From contig NZ_JAQFWW010000002.1 in the NCBI RefSeq assembly GCF_027706145.1, positions 496,001-560,000 on the forward strand: 64,000 nt of DNA, written 5' to 3'. Each line of letters opens with the position of its first letter. The stretch's first letter is position 1. The DNA comes from Bacillus changyiensis. GTDB lineage: Bacteria; Bacillota; Bacilli; Bacillales; Bacillaceae. Positions 46,473 through 61,931 of this stretch are shown here, piece after piece. The notes below the pieces were generated by a model. It was given only the letters and a program-made list of their open reading frames with translations. It had not been told where the DNA came from and did no database searches. Made by a program: the position numbers and the translations under genes.

Positions 46473-47783
46473 TTATGCGTTTAAGTCAGTCACAACTTCT
46501 TTCGGTTCAAGGTGAACGGTTTCTTCATCATGTATACGTTCAATATCAGCACCGAGGTTTGCAAGCTTTTGATGGAAGTTGACATACCCGCGATCTAAAT
46601 GTTTTAATTCTGTTACACGCGTATGACCATCAGCGACCAATCCTGCAAGAATAAGCGCAGCACCAGCTCTGAGATCAGTAGCCGCTACTTCTGCACCTTG
46701 GAGATCCACAGGACCATTAATAATGACAGATCTTCCTTCAATTTTGATATCTCCATTCATACGTCGGAACTCTTCCGCATGCATAAATCGATTTTCAAAA
46801 ACGGTTTCGGTAATCATACTGGTTCCATTAGCGCGCATCAAAAGAGCCATCATCTGTGACTGCATATCAGTCGGAAATCCAGGATGCGGCATTGTTTTAA
46901 TATCGATTGATTTTAATTCGGCTGGACCGATAATCCGAAGACCATCTGCTTCTTCCAAAATTTCGACACCCATTTCTTCCATTTTGGCAATCAATGATGT
47001 CAAATGTTCAGGCACTGCCCCTTGCACAAGAACGTTTCCTTGGGTAATTGCTGCTGCTACCATAAATGTTCCGGCTTCAATCCGATCAGGAATAATGTTA
47101 TGCTTAGCACCATGCAGTGTTTTAACACCTTCAATTTTAATAGTGCCTGTACCGGCACCTCGGATTTTTCCACCCATTGCATTAATATAGTTAGCTAAAT
47201 CAACGATTTCAGGTTCTTTTGCAGCATTCTCAAGAGTTGTCGTACCTTCAGCTAAAGCTGCTGCCATAATCAAGTTCTCCGTTGCTCCAACACTAGGGAA
47301 ATCAAGGTAGATTTTTGCCCCTTGAAGACGACCTTCTACAATTGCTTCAATAAAGCCGTTTCCAACTTTAATTTTTGCCCCCATTGCTTCAAAACCTTTC
47401 AAATGCTGATCAATTGGTCTTGATCCAATTGCACATCCTCCAGGAAGAGCTACTCTCGAATGGCCTGTGCGAGCAAGAAGCGGACCCATTACTAAAACGG
47501 ATGCACGCATTTTTCTTACATATTCAAACGGTGCCTCTGTTGATAATGAACGAGATGCATCAACCGTTACTGTATTATTTTCAAAATGCACATTTGCGCC
47601 TAAATGACGTAACACTTCATTAATCGTATATACATCGGAGAGCGTAGGCACATCACATATTACGCTTTTTTCTTCACTTGCTAACAAAGATGCAGCGATA
47701 ACTGGTAAAACGGCGTTTTTTGCACCTTCAACTTTGACTGTGCCGTTTAACCTTTGACCGCCGCGGACGATGATTTTTTCCAA
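46473..47783 (-). CDS. murAA: UDP-N-acetylglucosamine 1-carboxyvinyltransferase MurAA
   Basis: The 436-residue enzyme transfers enolpyruvate from PEP to UDP-GlcNAc, the first step of peptidoglycan precursor synthesis. Lys22 and Asn23 are in EGAKNAVLP, and Cys117 is in [12 protein letters not shown], which is the fosfomycin target. [15 protein letters not shown] and [13 protein letters not shown] are also conserved. It follows ywmB by 32 bases. Confidence 0.97.
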   Translation of the reverse strand: MEKIIVRGGQRLNGTVKVEGAKNAVLPVIAASLLASEEKSVICDVPTLSDVYTINEVLRHLGANVHFENNTVTVDASRSLSTEAPFEYVRKMRASVLVMGPLLARTGHSRVALPGGCAIGSRPIDQHLKGFEAMGAKIKVGNGFIEAIVEGRLQGAKIYLDFPSVGATENLIMAAALAEGTTTLENAAKEPEIVDLANYINAMGGKIRGAGTGTIKIEGVKTLHGAKHNIIPDRIEAGTFMVAAAITQGNVLVQGAVPEHLTSLIAKMEEMGVEILEEADGLRIIGPAELKSIDIKTMPHPGFPTDMQSQMMALLMRANGTSMITETVFENRFMHAEEFRRMNGDIKIEGRSVIINGPVDLQGAEVAATDLRAGAALILAGLVADGHTRVTELKHLDRGYVNFHQKLANLGADIERIHDEETVHLEPKEVVTDLNA

Positions 47784-47815
47784 GGTATTCCCCTCCGCGT
47801 CCCAATTTCTCTATA

Positions 47816-48553
47816 TTAATATTCAGTCGTTATGATTGGTGTTCCAACCGTAACGGTAAGTTTTTCGCCCATTCCCGCATTTCTAAGTGAAACTTGCAAG
47901 TTCATTTGCTGATTTTCAGTTTTTATGGATCTCCACTCATTAGTATAGGCAGAAATAGATACGAAATTTGGTTCAATTAATTTTTCAACTAACTTTCCTT
48001 TAAATTCATTTATTAGATCATTTGCTTTTTTTTGCAAAACAACATTCATCATACCACTTAAGTGACCCTTTAGACAAGTGAAAATTGTGGTATTTTCCCG
48101 CAATATGTCGAATGCTTTTCGTTCAAACTGTTTATATGTATGATTCCAGTTTTCCCGTTGGCCCGCACCTTTTTGCTCATACAATAAATACGATACAAAT
48201 CCTTGTTTTTTGAGGGTTGATTCTAATCGAATCGTCGATTTTATATGATTTTTTTGATCTGTATGAATTCCTGTTGCTTTTACAGACTGATTTGTTTGTT
48301 TAAAAGTCCATTGATATTGTCGGTACTGCTTCTTAAAATGTTGCACTTTTTCAATAAGTTCTTGTTTTGAGGAAATAAACTGTTTTTTTGTATGAAGTGT
48401 CCATTCATCAAGCTCAACATGATGCTCTGTTAAACCTGTGACAAGCTGCGAAAGTGGTGTGTTTTCTACAGCTTTAAGCGATTTGAATGAGTAGACCCCA
48501 ACCATTAAAATTCCAAAAAGAATAACGGCATTGACCAATTGTTTTTTCTTCAT
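47816..48553 (-). CDS. ywmB: YwmB-like protein (TATA-box-binding-like fold)
   Basis: The 245-residue protein has an N-terminal signal/anchor segment (KKKQLVNAVILFGILMVGVY) and an exported domain of the YwmB/TATA-box binding-like family. Function is unknown. It lies between ywzB and murAA as in B. subtilis. Recognisable family features are few (GTPIITTEY at the end), so the call leans on synteny, length (B. subtilis 247) and topology. Confidence 0.83.
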   Translation of the reverse strand: MKKKQLVNAVILFGILMVGVYSFKSLKAVENTPLSQLVTGLTEHHVELDEWTLHTKKQFISSKQELIEKVQHFKKQYRQYQWTFKQTNQSVKATGIHTDQKNHIKSTIRLESTLKKQGFVSYLLYEQKGAGQRENWNHTYKQFERKAFDILRENTTIFTCLKGHLSGMMNVVLQKKANDLINEFKGKLVEKLIEPNFVSISAYTNEWRSIKTENQQMNLQVSLRNAGMGEKLTVTVGTPIITTEY

Positions 48554-48666
48554 TTCCTATCATCCTCTCCTACTCTCCATTTTTGACGGATTGCAGGAAA
48601 AGAATACGTGGAAAAACAAGGTCAGTCCCGCAAGATTGACAGAACTTGACCGTTCTTTTCAAAAAT

Positions 48667-48900
48667 TTAAAAAAATAAATTGTGCAATTGTCTTGAATAA
48701 TAAAGATAATCCAAGAAAAAATTACTAACAATTGAACCGATAGCAATCGTCATGATAATCATCAATACTCTCGCTTGAAGTATCTTTCCTCTCTTAATCA
48801 GAGGATCGATATTAACCGCTAGAAGAGCCCACCATGTCAAAGCGATAAAGAAGAGATGAACGAGAATACTGACAGCGGCTTGTTGACCAATACCTTCCAT
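48667..48900 (-). CDS. ywzB: YwzB, DUF1146 membrane protein
   Basis: The 77-residue protein has two membrane segments (VSILVHLFFIALTWWALLAV and ARVLMIIMTIAIGSIVSNFF), matching the DUF1146 family. Function unknown. It lies downstream of atpC after a strong terminator and 110 bases before ywmB. RBS AAGGAGGCGTC precedes the ATG. Confidence 0.85.
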   Translation of the reverse strand: MEGIGQQAAVSILVHLFFIALTWWALLAVNIDPLIKRGKILQARVLMIIMTIAIGSIVSNFFLDYLYYSRQLHNLFF

Positions 48901-49025
48901 ATGAAATGACGCCTCCTTACATTCAAACTTGATACCGCCCTAGGTTCTCTGCTATAGAATAAAGATAAACATTGCTCTTTTCAAGTGATTTGGGTCGAAT
49001 TTTTTGGAGGTTAATCAACCATATT

Positions 49026-49055
49026 AAAAAATCCTTCCCGCCAAATGGGAAGGAT
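49026..49055 (-). terminator. Terminator of the atp operon
   Basis: ATCCTTCCC / GGGAAGGAT perfect stem with a seven-base loop and TTTTTTAATAT on the minus-strand exit. Confidence 0.92.
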
Positions 49056-49076
49056 CTAAAAAAGGATCTAAACTTT

Positions 49077-49484
<408 letters not shown>

Positions 49485-49495
49485 CTAGGTCCAGA

Positions 49496-51801
<2,306 letters not shown>

Positions 51802-51881
51802 TCACCACCTTTTTGTTTTCAAATTCATCGAATCTAAGTGAAAAGAGAGAAAAAGAAACTCTTTTTCTCACTCGTATTGGT

Positions 51882-53390
<1,509 letters not shown>

Positions 53391-53397
53391 TTAGGTT

Positions 53398-53952
53398 TCA
53401 CCCCTTCTTTCGATTTTGACCAGCTAATTGACGTTCGATCCGCGCAAGCTTTCCGCTCACACTGCCGTCAAATATGCGATTTCCAATGCGGATTTTCACT
53501 CCGCCGATAAGATCTGGTTTCACTTCATTTCTGACGCGTAATGAAGTGGCTCCGACTTTTTTAGCAAACACTTGCGAAAAAGACGTGATCTCCGATTCAC
53601 TAAGCGGCTTTACAGAGTAGACAATCGCATCTTCTGTTTTACGATAAAGGTTTGCTTTTTTTATATATTCATCTACAAGATCTGGAACGATAGACGTTCT
53701 GCTTCTGTCAATCAGTAGATAAAGTGTATGAAGAACCGCAGTTGATACGGTCTCAAGAGAATCTTTCAAGATTTTCTTTTTTTGATCAGCTGGCACTTTA
53801 GGGTGACCAAGCACAATACCTAATTCTTTATGATCAGAAAACAATTGTTTAATCACAATCAGCTCTTCTTCTATTTGATTGACAATCTTGGACTCAAGCG
53901 CAATTTCAAAAAGAGCGGCTGCATAACGTTTGGAGACAGCAGATTGGCTCAT
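53398..53952 (-). CDS. atpH: ATP synthase delta subunit AtpH
   Basis: The 184-residue stator subunit has an N-terminal helical bundle [20 protein letters not shown] and the C-terminal [20 protein letters not shown] motif. It links F1 to the b subunit. Its start overlaps the end of atpF by four bases (53949-53952). Confidence 0.95.
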   Translation of the reverse strand: MSQSAVSKRYAAALFEIALESKIVNQIEEELIVIKQLFSDHKELGIVLGHPKVPADQKKKILKDSLETVSTAVLHTLYLLIDRSRTSIVPDLVDEYIKKANLYRKTEDAIVYSVKPLSESEITSFSQVFAKKVGATSLRVRNEVKPDLIGGVKIRIGNRIFDGSVSGKLARIERQLAGQNRKKG

Positions 53953-54467
53953 CGGCTTTCTCCCACTTCTTTAAGATAATCTTGAATTAATTTTTCCTGA
54001 GCCTGATCGTCAAGTTCTTTTTCAATCACTTTAGACGCGATCATAACAGACAGTGATGCCACTTGCTCACGCAATGCGTTAACCGCCTGTTCTTTTTCTT
54101 TAACGATTTCGTTTCTTGCGGATTCTTTCAGGCGTTCTGCTTCCTGGCGTGCAGCTTGAATGATATCATCCTTTTGCTGTTCTCCAAGTTTTTTCGCGTT
54201 TTCTATTAGAGCATGAGATTCTTCACGCGCTTCTTTCAAAAGAGCTTGCTGCTCTTCAATGAGCTTTTTCGCTTCTTGATGCTTTGTTTCAGCAGACGTG
54301 ATTTCACCATTGATATGGTCTTCACGTTCCTTCATTATATTTAATAACGGTCCTAAAGCGTATTTCTTTAAGAGCGCTAGTAAAATTAACATAGCGACAA
54401 GCTGAAATAGCATCGTACCTCCGTTAAAGGAAATCCCTGCTCCCATAACCTGTGGTATATAAGACAT
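53949..54467 (-). CDS. atpF: ATP synthase b subunit AtpF
   Basis: Reading from the ATG at 54467 gives 172 residues (B. subtilis 170); a TTG four codons earlier touches the RBS and is rejected. One N-terminal membrane segment ([20 protein letters not shown]) is followed by a long coiled coil rich in Glu, Lys, Ala and Gln, the peripheral stator stalk. The C-terminus [20 protein letters not shown] is family-typical. Coupled to atpH. Confidence 0.95.
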   Translation of the reverse strand: MSYIPQVMGAGISFNGGTMLFQLVAMLILLALLKKYALGPLLNIMKEREDHINGEITSAETKHQEAKKLIEEQQALLKEAREESHALIENAKKLGEQQKDDIIQAARQEAERLKESARNEIVKEKEQAVNALREQVASLSVMIASKVIEKELDDQAQEKLIQDYLKEVGESR

Positions 54468-54632
54468 CGTATACGGCAACTCCCTTCGTGCAGATTATCT
54501 CTAAAAGACCTTGAGAAGAATACCTCAATTCAAGAGGAATTCTGACAGGCCGAAATGTTATAGTACAATCAACCATAAAGCAATGGCGAAGGCCTCATTT
54601 ATGATCTTCGCCATTTACCAGTGCGTATTCGT

Positions 54633-55636
<1,004 letters not shown>

Positions 55637-56020
55637 TCACCTCTCTTCCATTGACGAACGTTTTAACTGAATAATGGAATCTATCATAATAACAGGATAA
55701 ATTGTCATTAACCCCACAATGACACCTGCCATATGAACATATTCATTGTATTTAAACGCAATGGCCACAGCTATTATGGCATTGCAAAACCTTGAAGCAG
55801 ATCCGAGTGAGCGAATCATTTTGCCGTTTGCAACTGCTTTATCAAAGGCTTGCATTCTTCTCATCAGCAGCCAAAGATTAAAATAACTAAAAGCAGTTCC
55901 GATGATCAAACCTAAAAAAAGCGCCTGATATGGCAAAACTCCATAACCTAACACATAGGCTGCCAAAACATACATCACATATTTTTGTTGCCTACGAAAT
56001 GAAAGGCTTACATCGGTCAT
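55637..56020 (-). CDS. atpI: ATP synthase assembly protein AtpI
   Basis: The ATG at 56018-56020, after AGGAG, gives 127 residues, the same as B. subtilis AtpI; an open frame 25 codons longer is unsupported. Four hydrophobic segments are visible, with YVLAAYVLGYGVLPYQALFL and HMAGVIVGLMTIYPVIMIDS. It assists c-ring assembly and possibly magnesium handling. It is the first gene of the nine-gene operon. Confidence 0.92.
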   Translation of the reverse strand: MTDVSLSFRRQQKYVMYVLAAYVLGYGVLPYQALFLGLIIGTAFSYFNLWLLMRRMQAFDKAVANGKMIRSLGSASRFCNAIIAVAIAFKYNEYVHMAGVIVGLMTIYPVIMIDSIIQLKRSSMEER

Positions 56021-56250
56021 CACATACGCTCCTGATGGTATAATTTCAAAATCTATTTTGCCAGGATGTGGATAAAAGGCGGCCGACCATTCCACAGAAA
56101 AAAGTGTTCCGATTACGTCACACTCATTTCTTGCAAATGCGGGGTGAGATCCGTCTGTCGCCTGTTAACATGGGGTTTCCAAAAGGATTTTAACAGAGGA
56201 CTGGTCATTATGATATCCGCTTTGCATCCCTAATCATAATAGCCTATTTT

Positions 56251-56279
56251 AGCATACAATAGCCCCCCCAAGGTGTCAA
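56251..56279 (-). promoter_or_regulatory. Sigma-A promoter of the atp operon
   Basis: Minus strand: TTGACA (56274-56279), 17-base spacer containing a G7 run, TATGCT (56251-56256). Predicted start near 56244, leaving a leader of about 220 bases before atpI. The rest of 56021-56415 holds no gene. Confidence 0.75.
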
Positions 56280-56379
56280 TCTGTTTAGAATTAAAAAAGT
56301 TTTCACAATCTTGTTATCCCTCCACGAAAAATTCATGAATATGACCTAGTTAGGACATATGTTAATTATGGGATATATT

Positions 56380-56413
56380 TGAAAAAAAGAAAACCCTTTT
56401 TTAGGATTTTCTT
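56380..56413 (-). terminator. Terminator of upp
   Basis: AAAGAAAATCCT / AGGGTTTTCTTT stem with TTTTTTCAAA on the minus-strand exit, just after the upp stop. Confidence 0.8.
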
Positions 56414-56415
56414 TG

Positions 56416-57045
56416 TTACTTCGTTCCAAACATTCGATCTCCAGCATCTCCTAAACCCGGAACGATATAACCTTTTTCATTCAATTTTTCATCTAGTGCT
56501 GCAATATATATATCGACATCAGGATGATATTTTTTAACTTCCTCTACACCTTCAGGTGCCGCAATCAAGCACATGAAACGAATATTTTTTGCACCGCGCT
56601 TTTTCAAACTGTTGAGCGCTTCAACAGCAGAACCACCTGTCGCAAGCATTGGATCGACAACAATAAAATCACGTTCTTCTACATCTGTCGGTAATTTGAC
56701 ATAATATTCAACAGGTTTCAATGTTTCAGGATCGCGATAAAGTCCGACATGACCAACTTTTGCCGCAGGGATTAATTTTAAAATTCCATCTACCATACCA
56801 AGACCTGCTCTTAGAATTGGCACAACCCCTAGTTTTTTCCCAGCAATAACACTTGATTTAGCTTTTTGGACCGGTGTTTCAACATCGACTTCTTTCAGTG
56901 GGAGATCACGGGTAATTTCAAAAGCCATTAATGTTGCAACCTCATCTATAAGCTCCCTGAATTCTTTCGTACCAGTTCTCACATCGCGAATATATGTAAG
57001 TTTATGCTGGATAAGAGGATGGTCAAACACATATACCTTTCCCAT
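56416..57045 (-). CDS. upp: Uracil phosphoribosyltransferase Upp
   Basis: The 209-residue salvage enzyme makes UMP from uracil and PRPP. The PRPP-binding motif is [18 protein letters not shown], and uracil binding is at [17 protein letters not shown] at the C-terminus. Length is identical to B. subtilis Upp. No PyrR attenuator is visible in the short upstream gap. Confidence 0.96.
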   Translation of the reverse strand: MGKVYVFDHPLIQHKLTYIRDVRTGTKEFRELIDEVATLMAFEITRDLPLKEVDVETPVQKAKSSVIAGKKLGVVPILRAGLGMVDGILKLIPAAKVGHVGLYRDPETLKPVEYYVKLPTDVEERDFIVVDPMLATGGSAVEALNSLKKRGAKNIRFMCLIAAPEGVEEVKKYHPDVDIYIAALDEKLNEKGYIVPGLGDAGDRMFGTK

Positions 57046-57157
57046 ATTAATTTTCAGCTCCTTTTTGTTGTTTGCACGAAACCAGCAGTCATTTTTTTCA
57101 CACTTCTATTGATTCTACATAAAAAGGCAACAGGTTTCAACATCTATTCAATGACAA

Positions 57158-57184
57158 AAAGTCGCTCCTTAGGAAGGAACGACC
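57158..57184 (-). terminator. Terminator of glyA
   Basis: GTCGTTCCTT / AAGGAGCGAC stem (one G-T pair) with a CCT loop and TTTTTG on the minus-strand exit. Confidence 0.85.
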
Positions 57185-57192
57185 GAATTTAT

Positions 57193-58440
57193 TTAATAAT
57201 CTAATTCAGTATATAAAGGAAATTGATCTGTTAATGCTGTAACACGTTTTTTTGCTTCTTCAAGCTTTGTTTCGTTCTCAGTGTTCTGAAGAGCAAGTGC
57301 GATAATCGCTGCCACTTCTTCCATTGCTTCAAGATCAAAGCCGCGGCTTGTTACCGCTGCTGTCCCAACACGAATACCGCTTGTTACAAATGGTTTTTCC
57401 GGATCATAAGGGATCGCATTTTTATTAACAGTAATTCCGACTTCATCAAGTACATGCTCAGCTACTTTTCCTGTAATTCCGAGTGAGCGCAAGTCAATCA
57501 ACACAAGATGGTTATCTGTTCCGCCTGATACGAGTTGAATGCCTTCTTTTTTCAATGTTTCAGCCAACCGTTTTGCATTGTCGATAACGTTTTGCGCATA
57601 TGTTTTAAAATCATCTTTTAAAGCTTCACCGAAGGAAACGGCTTTCGCTGCGATCACGTGCATTAATGGCCCACCTTGAATTCCCGGGAAGATTGATTTA
57701 TCAATTTTCTTAGCGAATTCTTCACGGCAAAGTATCATTCCGCCACGTGGACCGCGCAGTGTTTTATGTGTGGTTGTTGTCACAAAGTCAGCATGAGGAA
57801 CCGGATTCGGGTGAAGACCAGCAGCCACAAGTCCAGCGATATGCGCCATATCAACCATCACGTATGCTCCAACCTCATCTGCGATTTCACGGAACTTTTT
57901 AAAATCGATTGTACGAGGATATGCACTTGCTCCAACTACGATCAGTTTCGGTTGATGTTTCAGCGCTTTTTCACGAACGTCTTCATAATCAATATATTGG
58001 GTCTCTTTATCAACCCCATATTCAACAAAGTTGTATTGAACACCGCTGAAGTTTACAGGGCTACCATGTGTTAAATGACCGCCATGGGCAAGATTCATTC
58101 CCAATACTGTATCTCCGTGTTCCAAGATTGTAAAGTATACAGCCATGTTGGCTTGCGCCCCTGAGTGAGGCTGAACGTTTACATGGTCTGCACCGAAAAT
58201 TTGTTTAGCTCGATCTCGAGCGATATCTTCAGCGACATCTACATACTCACAACCTCCGTAGTAACGCTTACCAGGATATCCTTCTGCATATTTATTTGTT
58301 AACACGGAGCCTTGAGCTTCCATTACCGCTTCACTTACAAAGTTTTCAGAGGCAATCAGCTCAATCTTCGACTGTTGACGTTTCCGCTCATTTTGAATGG
58401 CACTAAATATTTGTTCATCTTGCACACGTAAATATTTCAT
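57193..58440 (-). CDS. glyA: Serine hydroxymethyltransferase GlyA
   Basis: The 415-residue PLP enzyme interconverts serine and glycine with tetrahydrofolate. The PLP lysine is in [31 protein letters not shown] near the N-terminus and [19 protein letters not shown] are family blocks. Length is identical to B. subtilis GlyA. Sequences resembling PurR boxes lie upstream. Confidence 0.97.
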   Translation of the reverse strand: MKYLRVQDEQIFSAIQNERKRQQSKIELIASENFVSEAVMEAQGSVLTNKYAEGYPGKRYYGGCEYVDVAEDIARDRAKQIFGADHVNVQPHSGAQANMAVYFTILEHGDTVLGMNLAHGGHLTHGSPVNFSGVQYNFVEYGVDKETQYIDYEDVREKALKHQPKLIVVGASAYPRTIDFKKFREIADEVGAYVMVDMAHIAGLVAAGLHPNPVPHADFVTTTTHKTLRGPRGGMILCREEFAKKIDKSIFPGIQGGPLMHVIAAKAVSFGEALKDDFKTYAQNVIDNAKRLAETLKKEGIQLVSGGTDNHLVLIDLRSLGITGKVAEHVLDEVGITVNKNAIPYDPEKPFVTSGIRVGTAAVTSRGFDLEAMEEVAAIIALALQNTENETKLEEAKKRVTALTDQFPLYTELDY

Positions 58441-58552
58441 CAGCGAGATCCTCTCCTATCCGTTTCCATTTCGTTAAACTTACCATCTCATTGTACAAGG
58501 TTTTTCATGCAAATGTAAGAGAATATTTTAAAAAAACGTTTTTTATCTCGTG

Positions 58553-58597
58553 AAATCCGAATATTAAAAACTGAAACAAAATGTATAGTTCGTTTTG
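58553..58597. promoter_or_regulatory. Possible PurR boxes upstream of glyA
   Basis: AAATCCGAATATT (58553-58565) differs at one position from the PurBox AWWWCCGAACWWT, and the opposite-strand CAAAACGAACTAT (58585-58597) differs at two. The spacing is longer than the usual 16-17 bases between boxes, so the assignment is tentative. Confidence 0.3.
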
Positions 58598-58607
58598 TTA
58601 TTCGTAG

Positions 58608-59150
58608 CTACTCATTATGATACACTGTGCGTACCCCACCAATGAGTTTAGGTCTTGTCCGAGCAAGCGTTACATGGGCTTTACCAAGCTGATTTTCAGT
58701 TGGACGTATCGGAACAGCAACCGATTTTAAGTGCATACCAATAAATGTATCCCCGATATCGATCCCTGCGTCAGCTTTTATTTCTTCTACAAGCACCGGA
58801 TCCTTCATTTGTTTAAAAGCAAATGAAGCCATTGAACCGCCAGCTTTCGCTACTGGAACAGCAAAGACCTCTGGAAGACGGTTGGCTAGGGCCGTCTCTT
58901 TTTCGACAACTAAAGCTCTGTTTAAGTGTTCACAACACTGAAAAGCAAAGACTACACCTGTTTTCTTCTGAAGCACTTCAAGTCCTAGATAAATCATTTC
59001 AGCAATGTCTTCGCTTCCGGAAGTACCGATATGACTTCCCGCTACCTCACTTGTACTGCAACCGATGACAACAATCTGACCTGCCCGCAATCCAGCTTCC
59101 TGAGTAAACTCATCCAATATGATCTGCCATGTCTGTTCGAGATTTTTCAT
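58608..59150 (-). CDS. ywlG: YwlG, TIGR01440/DUF436 family protein
   Basis: The ATG at 59150 gives 180 residues as in B. subtilis; a 20-codon extension lies over rpiB and lacks an RBS. Conserved blocks are RAGQIVVIGCSTSEVAGSHI and FAFQCCEHLNRALVVEKE. Function is unknown. It lies 13 bases after rpiB in the ywl operon. Confidence 0.9.
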   Translation of the reverse strand: MKNLEQTWQIILDEFTQEAGLRAGQIVVIGCSTSEVAGSHIGTSGSEDIAEMIYLGLEVLQKKTGVVFAFQCCEHLNRALVVEKETALANRLPEVFAVPVAKAGGSMASFAFKQMKDPVLVEEIKADAGIDIGDTFIGMHLKSVAVPIRPTENQLGKAHVTLARTRPKLIGGVRTVYHNE

Positions 59151-59163
59151 GTTCACTAACACC

Positions 59164-59610
59164 TTATTGCTTTCCCTCAAAATCAGCAATTTTTCCGATT
59201 CGGACAGCATGACGTCCTGCTAAAAATTCGGTTGTCAGCCATACCTTAGCAATTTCTCTTGCAAGACCTGGACCGATCACTCTTTCACCCATTGCCAAGA
59301 TATTTGCGTCATTATGCTCTCTTGTCATTTTGGCGCTAAATACATCATGAACAAGGGCACACCGAATCCCTTTCACTTTATTAGCGGAAATACTCATACC
59401 GATCCCAGTGCCACATATTAAAATTCCTCTGTCCGCTTCACCATTCGCCACTTTCTGAGCAACCGGAAATGCATAATCTGGGTAATCCACAGACTCTGAG
59501 CCGCATTCACAACCTAAATCTTCATATTCGATGTTTAGTTCATTCATTAAAGAAATAATTTCTTTTCTAATATTGATTCCACCGTGATCTGAAGCAATGA
59601 TTACTTTCAT
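59164..59610 (-). CDS. rpiB: Ribose-5-phosphate isomerase B (RpiB/YwlF)
   Basis: The ATG at 59610, after GGGGAGGTACC, gives 148 residues (B. subtilis 149). Start MKVIIASDHGGINIRKEI, catalytic cysteine in GILICGTGIGMSISANKVKG and EHNDANILAMGERVIGPGLA are RpiB/LacAB signatures. It interconverts ribose 5-phosphate and ribulose 5-phosphate. Confidence 0.93.
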   Translation of the reverse strand: MKVIIASDHGGINIRKEIISLMNELNIEYEDLGCECGSESVDYPDYAFPVAQKVANGEADRGILICGTGIGMSISANKVKGIRCALVHDVFSAKMTREHNDANILAMGERVIGPGLAREIAKVWLTTEFLAGRHAVRIGKIADFEGKQ

Positions 59611-59718
59611 AGATTGGTACCTCCCCATTTTTGATTTCATCAGGTTACAAAATTGTGATTGATATGGTGCCAGCACAGTTAAATCCTATTTTACCCACTG
59701 CTATTTGTTTTGCAAACG

Positions 59719-60165
59719 TCATTGTTCGGAGAGTTTTTCAGCTAACAGATTGATCAAGCGTTCAAGTTCATCTCTTGTTTTTTGATAGTCGCTGAGAGAA
59801 CCGCCAAATGGATCGTTGACATCTCCAGTTTCACCATTTACATACTCTTTTAACGTATGGACCTTTTCTTGATACTCCGAAAATTGTTGTATTGCTAAAC
59901 GTTTATGCTGGTCTGTCATCGTTAAAACGAGATCGGCCCATTCGAGTTTCTCCTGAGAAAGTTTTGATGTTGAATGATTCAGCGCAATACTTTTTTCAAA
60001 AAGTGCCTCAACCGCATACACAGAAGCTTTTCCATGATCAGGAGCAAACAAACCAGCAGATTTCACAGCTGTATTTAGATTTTTTTGCGAGGCAATAGAT
60101 CGAAAAAGCACCTCAGCCATCGGGCTTCGACATGTGTTTCCTGTACAGACAAATAAAACATTCAA
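59719..60165 (-). CDS. ywlE: Protein-arginine phosphatase YwlE
   Basis: The 148-residue low-molecular-weight tyrosine-phosphatase fold protein (B. subtilis 150) has the P-loop Cys7-x5-Arg13 in VCTGNTCRSPMAE, with the threonine that selects phosphoarginine. The general acid is in GDVNDPFGGS. It removes phosphate from arginines added by McsB, thus countering the ClpCP degradation mark. Confidence 0.93.
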   Translation of the reverse strand: MNVLFVCTGNTCRSPMAEVLFRSIASQKNLNTAVKSAGLFAPDHGKASVYAVEALFEKSIALNHSTSKLSQEKLEWADLVLTMTDQHKRLAIQQFSEYQEKVHTLKEYVNGETGDVNDPFGGSLSDYQKTRDELERLINLLAEKLSEQ

Positions 60166-60226
60166 TGACGTTCACTCCTTTCTATCATTATAATGGATTT
60201 TATCGAAAAAAAATAAATTTAGATAA

Positions 60227-60253
60227 AAAAAAAGGGATTACCCTTTTTTTAGA
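60227..60253 (-). terminator. Terminator of mntP
   Basis: AAAAAAAGGG-TAAT-CCCTTTTTTT hairpin on the minus strand at the mntP stop, with a long T tract. Confidence 0.75.
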
Positions 60254-60254
60254 T

Positions 60255-60815
60255 TCAAACAGTGAGTAACAATTTAAGTCCAAAACTAAGTAAAATGGTT
60301 CCGCCTAAAGCTTGACTATAAGCCCCAAGCCATGATTGAACTTTTTTCCCAAGTAAAAGACCTGCCCATGTTAAAACCATACTAAACAAACCAAACAAAC
60401 TAATTGTTAAAATCGGTTTTGTTCCATAAAGCCCTAGACTAAGGCCTACCGAAAAGCTGTCAAGACTTACACCAACAGCAAAAACCAAAAGGTTGAAACA
60501 GGTCGGGGAAATGACCCGTTCCCCGTTTTTATTGAAAGATGCGGAAATCATTTGAATACCGAGCACTAAAAGCAAGGCACTGCTCATATATGTCGCAAGG
60601 ACTCCAAGCGTATCAGAGAGAAACTGTCCTGCCACCATACCACCAAGTGGCATGATGACATGAAACAGTCCAATAAGCACACTTATTTGACCATATTGTT
60701 TCCTTGTCAGCTTTGTCATTCCAATGCCAAGCCCCACTGAAAAAGCATCCATGCCAAGTGCAAAGGCCATGATACATAGCGTCAGGATTTCACCTATTAC
60801 CACATCAACATTCAT
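60255..60815 (-). CDS. mntP: Manganese efflux pump MntP (YwlD)
   Basis: The ATG at 60815, after AAGGGGGAATTTC, gives 186 residues. Six membrane segments are arranged as two repeats with the DUF204/MntP signatures [15 protein letters not shown] and [15 protein letters not shown], in which the aspartates bind Mn. It exports manganese. No yybP-type riboswitch was seen upstream. It follows ywlC by 72 bases. Confidence 0.92.
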   Translation of the reverse strand: MNVDVVIGEILTLCIMAFALGMDAFSVGLGIGMTKLTRKQYGQISVLIGLFHVIMPLGGMVAGQFLSDTLGVLATYMSSALLLVLGIQMISASFNKNGERVISPTCFNLLVFAVGVSLDSFSVGLSLGLYGTKPILTISLFGLFSMVLTWAGLLLGKKVQSWLGAYSQALGGTILLSFGLKLLLTV

Positions 60816-60887
60816 GAAATTCCCCCTTGGACACGCCTGCTTTTCTAGCCTATGCGTGTCCAAAAGGTGATAGAACACTCTCTTAGC

Positions 60888-61931
60888 TTACACTTCAATC
60901 ATCCGATGTCCAGCGGCTTTTAACAATCTGTTCATGACTGCGCGCCCAACACCTACTTCCGGAAAAGGCTCAGCAAAAATAAAATCGAGCTTTTTTTCAT
61001 CTAAACTACGAAGACTGTTATATAAACCAGCTGCAACGGTTTCTAAACGATCTCGTCTACCACATGCCCAAACAACATCTGCTTTGTAGGTATCAGCATA
61101 CTCTTCAGTAGTCAAAATACCAACCTTCTTACCATCTTTCTGATATTGCTCAATCAACCGCTGAATATTTTCACGGTTTCCTTTCACAATAGCAAGTGGG
61201 GCTTCTGGTGCATAGTGAGTATATTTCATTCCTGGAGACAATGGCGCCTCATTCTCATTTGTGATTCCTTTATCGATGATGACCTGACCGATTACATTTT
61301 CAAGTTGTTCTTTCGTGACGCCACCAGGTCTTAGGATGACAGGTACATCTCCTGTACAGGAGATAACAGTTGATTCAATTCCTACACCAGTAGGACCACC
61401 ATCAACAATACCAGCAATCCGACCGTTCAAATCATGAGCAACGTGTTCAGCTCTTGTCGGGCTCGGTTTGCCAGATAAATTGGCACTTGGAGCCGCTACC
61501 GGAATGGCAGCCCGTTTTATTAACTCAAGCGCAACTGGATGATCAGGCATCCTCACGGCCACGGTGTCCAATCCGGCTGTCACCCTTGTGGATAACACAC
61601 CAGGTTTACATGGCAAAACAAGTGTCAATGGTCCTGGCCAAAAACGTTCTATTAAGATGGCAACCTGTGCTGAAGAAATATCAGCAAATTCTTTTAATTG
61701 CTCTACATCTGCAATATGAACAATTAGAGGATTGTCACTCGGCCTACCTTTCGCTTGATAGATTTTAGTAACAGCATCCGTATTCTTGGCGTTAGCTCCT
61801 AATCCATAAACGGTCTCGGTTGGAAAAGATACGACTTCATTATTCTGAAGCATTCGAGCTGCTTCTGTCAGTTGTGGACAGTTTGTGGACAAGTCAGTTG
61901 TTACATCCACAATCCATGTGATTGTATCCAT
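60888..61931 (-). CDS. ywlC: L-threonylcarbamoyladenylate synthase (Sua5/YwlC)
   Basis: The 347-residue protein (B. subtilis 346) has the YrdC domain at about residues 20-205, with VVSFPTETVYGLGANAK, KGRPSDNPLIVHI and PSANLSGKPSPTRAEHV, and the C-terminal Sua5 domain (about 240-345, SPGMKYTHYAPEAPLAIVKG). It makes the threonylcarbamoyl-AMP used for the t6A37 tRNA modification. The 5' end of the gene carries three of the DnaA-box-like sequences, so the coding sequence is under a second constraint. Confidence 0.94.
   Translation of the reverse strand: MDTITWIVDVTTDLSTNCPQLTEAARMLQNNEVVSFPTETVYGLGANAKNTDAVTKIYQAKGRPSDNPLIVHIADVEQLKEFADISSAQVAILIERFWPGPLTLVLPCKPGVLSTRVTAGLDTVAVRMPDHPVALELIKRAAIPVAAPSANLSGKPSPTRAEHVAHDLNGRIAGIVDGGPTGVGIESTVISCTGDVPVILRPGGVTKEQLENVIGQVIIDKGITNENEAPLSPGMKYTHYAPEAPLAIVKGNRENIQRLIEQYQKDGKKVGILTTEEYADTYKADVVWACGRRDRLETVAAGLYNSLRSLDEKKLDFIFAEPFPEVGVGRAVMNRLLKAAGHRMIEV

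Noticed and set aside
46723-47190. 155-codon plus-strand ORF over murAA
   Set aside because: Antisense shadow of the conserved murAA gene.
60816-60887. Manganese riboswitch upstream of mntP
   Set aside because: The gap is only 72 bases and shows no yybP-ykoY-like structure.
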